Shown one piece after another: positions 47,909 to 50,293 of a DNA stretch of 50,293 nucleotides; within the stretch, counting starts at the first letter, position 1, and each line of letters opens with the position of its first letter. Where the stretch lies: the NCBI RefSeq assembly GCF_001673365.1, contig NZ_LZLS01000143.1, positions 1 through 50,293 on the forward strand, read 5' to 3'. Source of the DNA: Mycobacterium asiaticum (lineage in GTDB: Bacteria; Actinomycetota; Actinomycetes; Mycobacteriales; Mycobacteriaceae). The notes under the pieces are model-generated. The model was not told where the DNA came from. It searched no databases and was given only the letters and a program-made list of their open reading frames with translations. Made by a program: the position numbers and the translations under genes.

Positions 47909-49903
47909 CTAACCTTGCTTTCCTTCTTCTTCGTTGGCGGTCGGGACCAACCGGGCCAGCACCTGCTCGAAGGTCACCTGGTCTCCGACCGACACCAACA
48001 CCTCCACCTGTCCTGAAATCGGCGCGGGCAGTGAATGTTCCATCTTCATCGCCTCGACGACTACCACGACGTCGCCTTCTGAAACTTCGGCGCCGGATTC
48101 GACCTGCACCGCGATCACGCTGCCCGGCATCGGGCTGACCACCTCCGCGGGCCGCTCCCCTGCCGCGCGGTGAATCTTGCGCTCTTCGGCCTCGCGAATG
48201 TGCCAGGTGCCGCGCTCGTCGGCGATCCACAGATGACGGTCGGCCTCGGCCCACCGGTAGGTGCGGCGAACCCCGTCCAAGGTCAACCGCATCTCGTCAC
48301 GATCCAGTTGCACGCTCGCGGAATGGATTTCACCATCTCCGACCTGGATCTGCGCGGCCTCCGGTAGGCCCCAGACCGATACCGTCTCGGTCCGCAGCGG
48401 CGTGCGCATGGCGGTGCGGACGGCTGCGGAGGCGCCACCGATGCGCCATCCGGTCGGGGCGGCCCAGAGGTTGCCGCGCGCACGGCGATCCAAAGCCCAT
48501 TGCACATACAGCCCGCCGGCGGCGAACACGTCGTCGGGCGCAGGCAGCGGCTCGAAGTCGGCCAGTCGCTCGTCGAGCAGGGCGGTGTCCACGTCACCGG
48601 CCTGCACCCGCTCGTCGGCCAACAGGAAGCGCAGGAACTCGACGTTCGTCTGGACACCCAGGACGGCGGTCTGCGACAACGCCTGGTCAAGTCGGGCCAT
48701 CGCCTGGGCACGATCGGCGCCGTGGGCGATCACCTTGCTCAGCATCGGGTCGTAGTCACTGCCGACCACCGTGTCCGCCAGCAGCGAAGAATCCACTCGC
48801 ACACCGGGTCCGGACGGCTCGATCACCTGCAGCACCCGACCGCCGGTGGGCAGGAATCCCCGTGCGGGATCCTCTGCGTACACCCGCGCCTCGATAGCGT
48901 GCCCGGATAGCTCGATGTCGTCCTGGACGAAGGCCAACTTCTCACCGAAGCCCACCCGGAGCTGCCACTCGACGAGATCGAGCCCGGTGACCGCCTCGGT
49001 GACGGGGTGTTCCACCTGCAGCCGGGTGTTCATCTCCATAAAGAAGAACTCGTCTGGGCGATCGGCGGAGACGATGAACTCGACGGTGCCGGCGCCCACG
49101 TAGTCCACACTGCGGGCGGTGTTGCAGGCCGCCGCACCGATCCGCGCTCGCGTGGCTGCATCCAACAGCGGTGAGGGAGCCTCCTCGATGACCTTCTGAT
49201 GCCGTCGCTGCAGGCTGCACTCACGCTCACCGAGGTGTACCACGTTGCCCTGCGTGTCGGCGAGCACCTGCACCTCGATATGCCTGGGGCGCAACACAAA
49301 CCGCTCCAGGAACAGAGTGTCGTCACCAAACGCGGACGCCGCTTCCCGGCGGGCGCTGACCAACGCCTCACGCAGGTGCGCCGGGCCTTGAACCATCCGC
49401 ATGCCCTTGCCGCCGCCGCCCGCGGACGGCTTCACCAGCACCGGGTAGCCCACCTCATCGGCGGCGGTGACGAGTTCGTCGTCGGTCAGTCCGGGTTTGG
49501 CGATACCGGGCACCACCGGCACATCGAAAGCGGCGACCGCGTTCTTGGCGGCGATCTTGTCCCCCATCACCTTGATCGCGCTCGACGGCGGCCCGAGGAA
49601 AACCACCCCCGCGCGGTCACATGCCGCGGCGAAATCGGCGTTCTCGGAGAGGAATCCGTAACCGGGATGGATTGCCTGTGACCCGGTACCAACCGCGGCA
49701 TCGATCACTTTGGCGATGTCGAGGTAGCTTTCGCGGGCCGGGGCCGGTCCGAGCCGCACCGCGGTGTCGGCTTCCACCACATGCCGGGCACCGGCGTCGG
49801 CGTCGCTGTAAACGGCTACCGAACGAATATCCAACCGGCGCAATGTCCGGATCACCCGCACCGCGATCTCGCCGCGGTTGGCCACTAGTACAGTGTCAAA
49901 CAT
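47909..49903 (-). CDS. accA1: Acyl-CoA carboxylase alpha subunit AccA1 (biotin carboxylase and BCCP)
   Basis: A 664-residue fusion of biotin carboxylase and biotin carboxyl carrier, the alpha subunit of the methylcrotonyl-CoA-type carboxylase of leucine breakdown. The N-terminal half has [14 protein letters not shown] (ATP grasp) and [19 protein letters not shown]. The biotin site is EAMKMEH (Lys620). The start is ATG at 49903; only one base separates it from the accD1 stop (TGA at 49907-49905). M. tuberculosis AccA1 is about 654 residues. Confidence 0.95.
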   Translation of the reverse strand: MFDTVLVANRGEIAVRVIRTLRRLDIRSVAVYSDADAGARHVVEADTAVRLGPAPARESYLDIAKVIDAAVGTGSQAIHPGYGFLSENADFAAACDRAGVVFLGPPSSAIKVMGDKIAAKNAVAAFDVPVVPGIAKPGLTDDELVTAADEVGYPVLVKPSAGGGGKGMRMVQGPAHLREALVSARREAASAFGDDTLFLERFVLRPRHIEVQVLADTQGNVVHLGERECSLQRRHQKVIEEAPSPLLDAATRARIGAAACNTARSVDYVGAGTVEFIVSADRPDEFFFMEMNTRLQVEHPVTEAVTGLDLVEWQLRVGFGEKLAFVQDDIELSGHAIEARVYAEDPARGFLPTGGRVLQVIEPSGPGVRVDSSLLADTVVGSDYDPMLSKVIAHGADRAQAMARLDQALSQTAVLGVQTNVEFLRFLLADERVQAGDVDTALLDERLADFEPLPAPDDVFAAGGLYVQWALDRRARGNLWAAPTGWRIGGASAAVRTAMRTPLRTETVSVWGLPEAAQIQVGDGEIHSASVQLDRDEMRLTLDGVRRTYRWAEADRHLWIADERGTWHIREAEERKIHRAAGERPAEVVSPMPGSVIAVQVESGAEVSEGDVVVVVEAMKMEHSLPAPISGQVEVLVSVGDQVTFEQVLARLVPTANEEEGKQG

Positions 49904-49904
49904 T

Positions 49905-50293
49905 TCACATCCGGAAGACGCCGTAGGAAACCGATTCCAGCGGAGCGTGGGCACACACCGAAAGCGCAAGCCCGACAACAGTTCTGGTATCAGCAGGATC
50001 GATGATGCCGTCGTCCCACAGACGGGCGGTCGAATAGTAGGGGTTGCCCTGGTCTTCGTACTGGGCTCGGATGGGCGCTTTGAACTCTTCTTCCTCATCC
50101 GGCGACCAGGGCTTGCCGGATGCGGAGAGTTGCTCGCCGCGCACCGTGGCCAGTACCGACGCGGCCTGCTCACCACCCATCACCGAGATCCGCGCGTTGG
50201 GCCACATCCACAGAAAGCGCGGCGAGTAGGCGCGCCCGCACATTGAATAGTTGCCTGCGCCATAGGATCCGCCGATCACGACGGTGAGCTTCG
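49905..50293 (-). CDS. accD1: Acyl-CoA carboxylase beta subunit AccD1, C-terminal part
   Basis: The last 128 codons of a carboxyltransferase gene that runs off the right edge. The visible sequence [20 protein letters not shown] and [14 protein letters not shown] belong to the crotonase-like carboxyltransferase C-terminal domain, the part that contacts acyl-CoA. It ends in a TGA one base before the AccA1 start. The full M. tuberculosis protein is about 529 residues. AccA1 and AccD1 are expected to form the methylcrotonyl-CoA carboxylase. Confidence 0.92.
   Translation of the reverse strand, partial: KLTVVIGGSYGAGNYSMCGRAYSPRFLWMWPNARISVMGGEQAASVLATVRGEQLSASGKPWSPDEEEEFKAPIRAQYEDQGNPYYSTARLWDDGIIDPADTRTVVGLALSVCAHAPLESVSYGVFRM

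Overview
The window is a stretch of a slow-growing, non-tuberculous Mycobacterium chromosome. It is GC-rich and carries a PE_PGRS gene, a degenerate PE remnant and an ABC-F/plsB2/plsC/WS-DGAT lipid block. From about 150 to 39950 the gene order closely follows the M. tuberculosis segment rpfE (Rv2450c) to lipQ (Rv2485c). After a gap, 45330 to the right edge follows citE to accD1 (Rv2498c-Rv2502c). These comparisons come from remembered gene order and family motifs; no search was run.

Layout. (1) 1-13080: rpfE, about 900 bp without a convincing gene, then minus-strand blocks korA-korB-mobA, clpX and tig-clpP1-clpP2, two tRNAs (Pro-TGG, Gly-TCC), lipP on the plus strand, and the nei-type glycosylase and rpiB. 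(2) 13082-20706: a mycothiol-linked DsbA-like reductase heading an operon with rpiB and the glycosylase behind a SigH-like promoter; divergent pepN; a minus-strand group (HNH nuclease, CtaJ-like oxidase subunit, DUF5130 protein, an uncharacterised HExxH protein); and glbO-aglA with overlapping stop and start. (3) 20707-24144: an accessory insert, a PE_PGRS gene followed by a lower-GC flavoprotein. (4) 24141-39702: a conserved minus-strand run with NAD-glutamate dehydrogenase and two downstream genes, an EttA-type ABC-F protein, an SSB paralogue, two acyltransferases, a WS/DGAT enzyme and LipQ. (5) tRNA-Arg(TCT) at 39878, followed by a second accessory segment: an EthA-like Baeyer-Villiger monooxygenase divergent from a PucR/CdaR-type regulator, a PE remnant, and a membrane protein with a FlgT-C-like domain. 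(6) 44620-50293: the leucine/itaconate catabolic operon accD1 (partial)-accA1-fadE19-maoC-citE, with a GAP-family membrane protein at its end instead of the bkd genes seen in M. tuberculosis.

Together the core genes cover resuscitation and wall remodelling (RpfE), proteostasis (ClpX, ClpP1P2, trigger factor), redox defence (DsbA-like reductase, GlbO), anaerobic-type 2-oxoglutarate oxidation (KorAB), glutamate oxidation (Gdh), glycerolipid assembly (PlsB2, PlsC, WS/DGAT) and branched-chain acyl-CoA breakdown. The least explained parts are the two accessory inserts, the FlgT-C-like protein, the HEERH protein, and two lineage-looking low-complexity C-terminal tails (His/Asp on trigger factor, Lys/Ala/Pro on PlsC).
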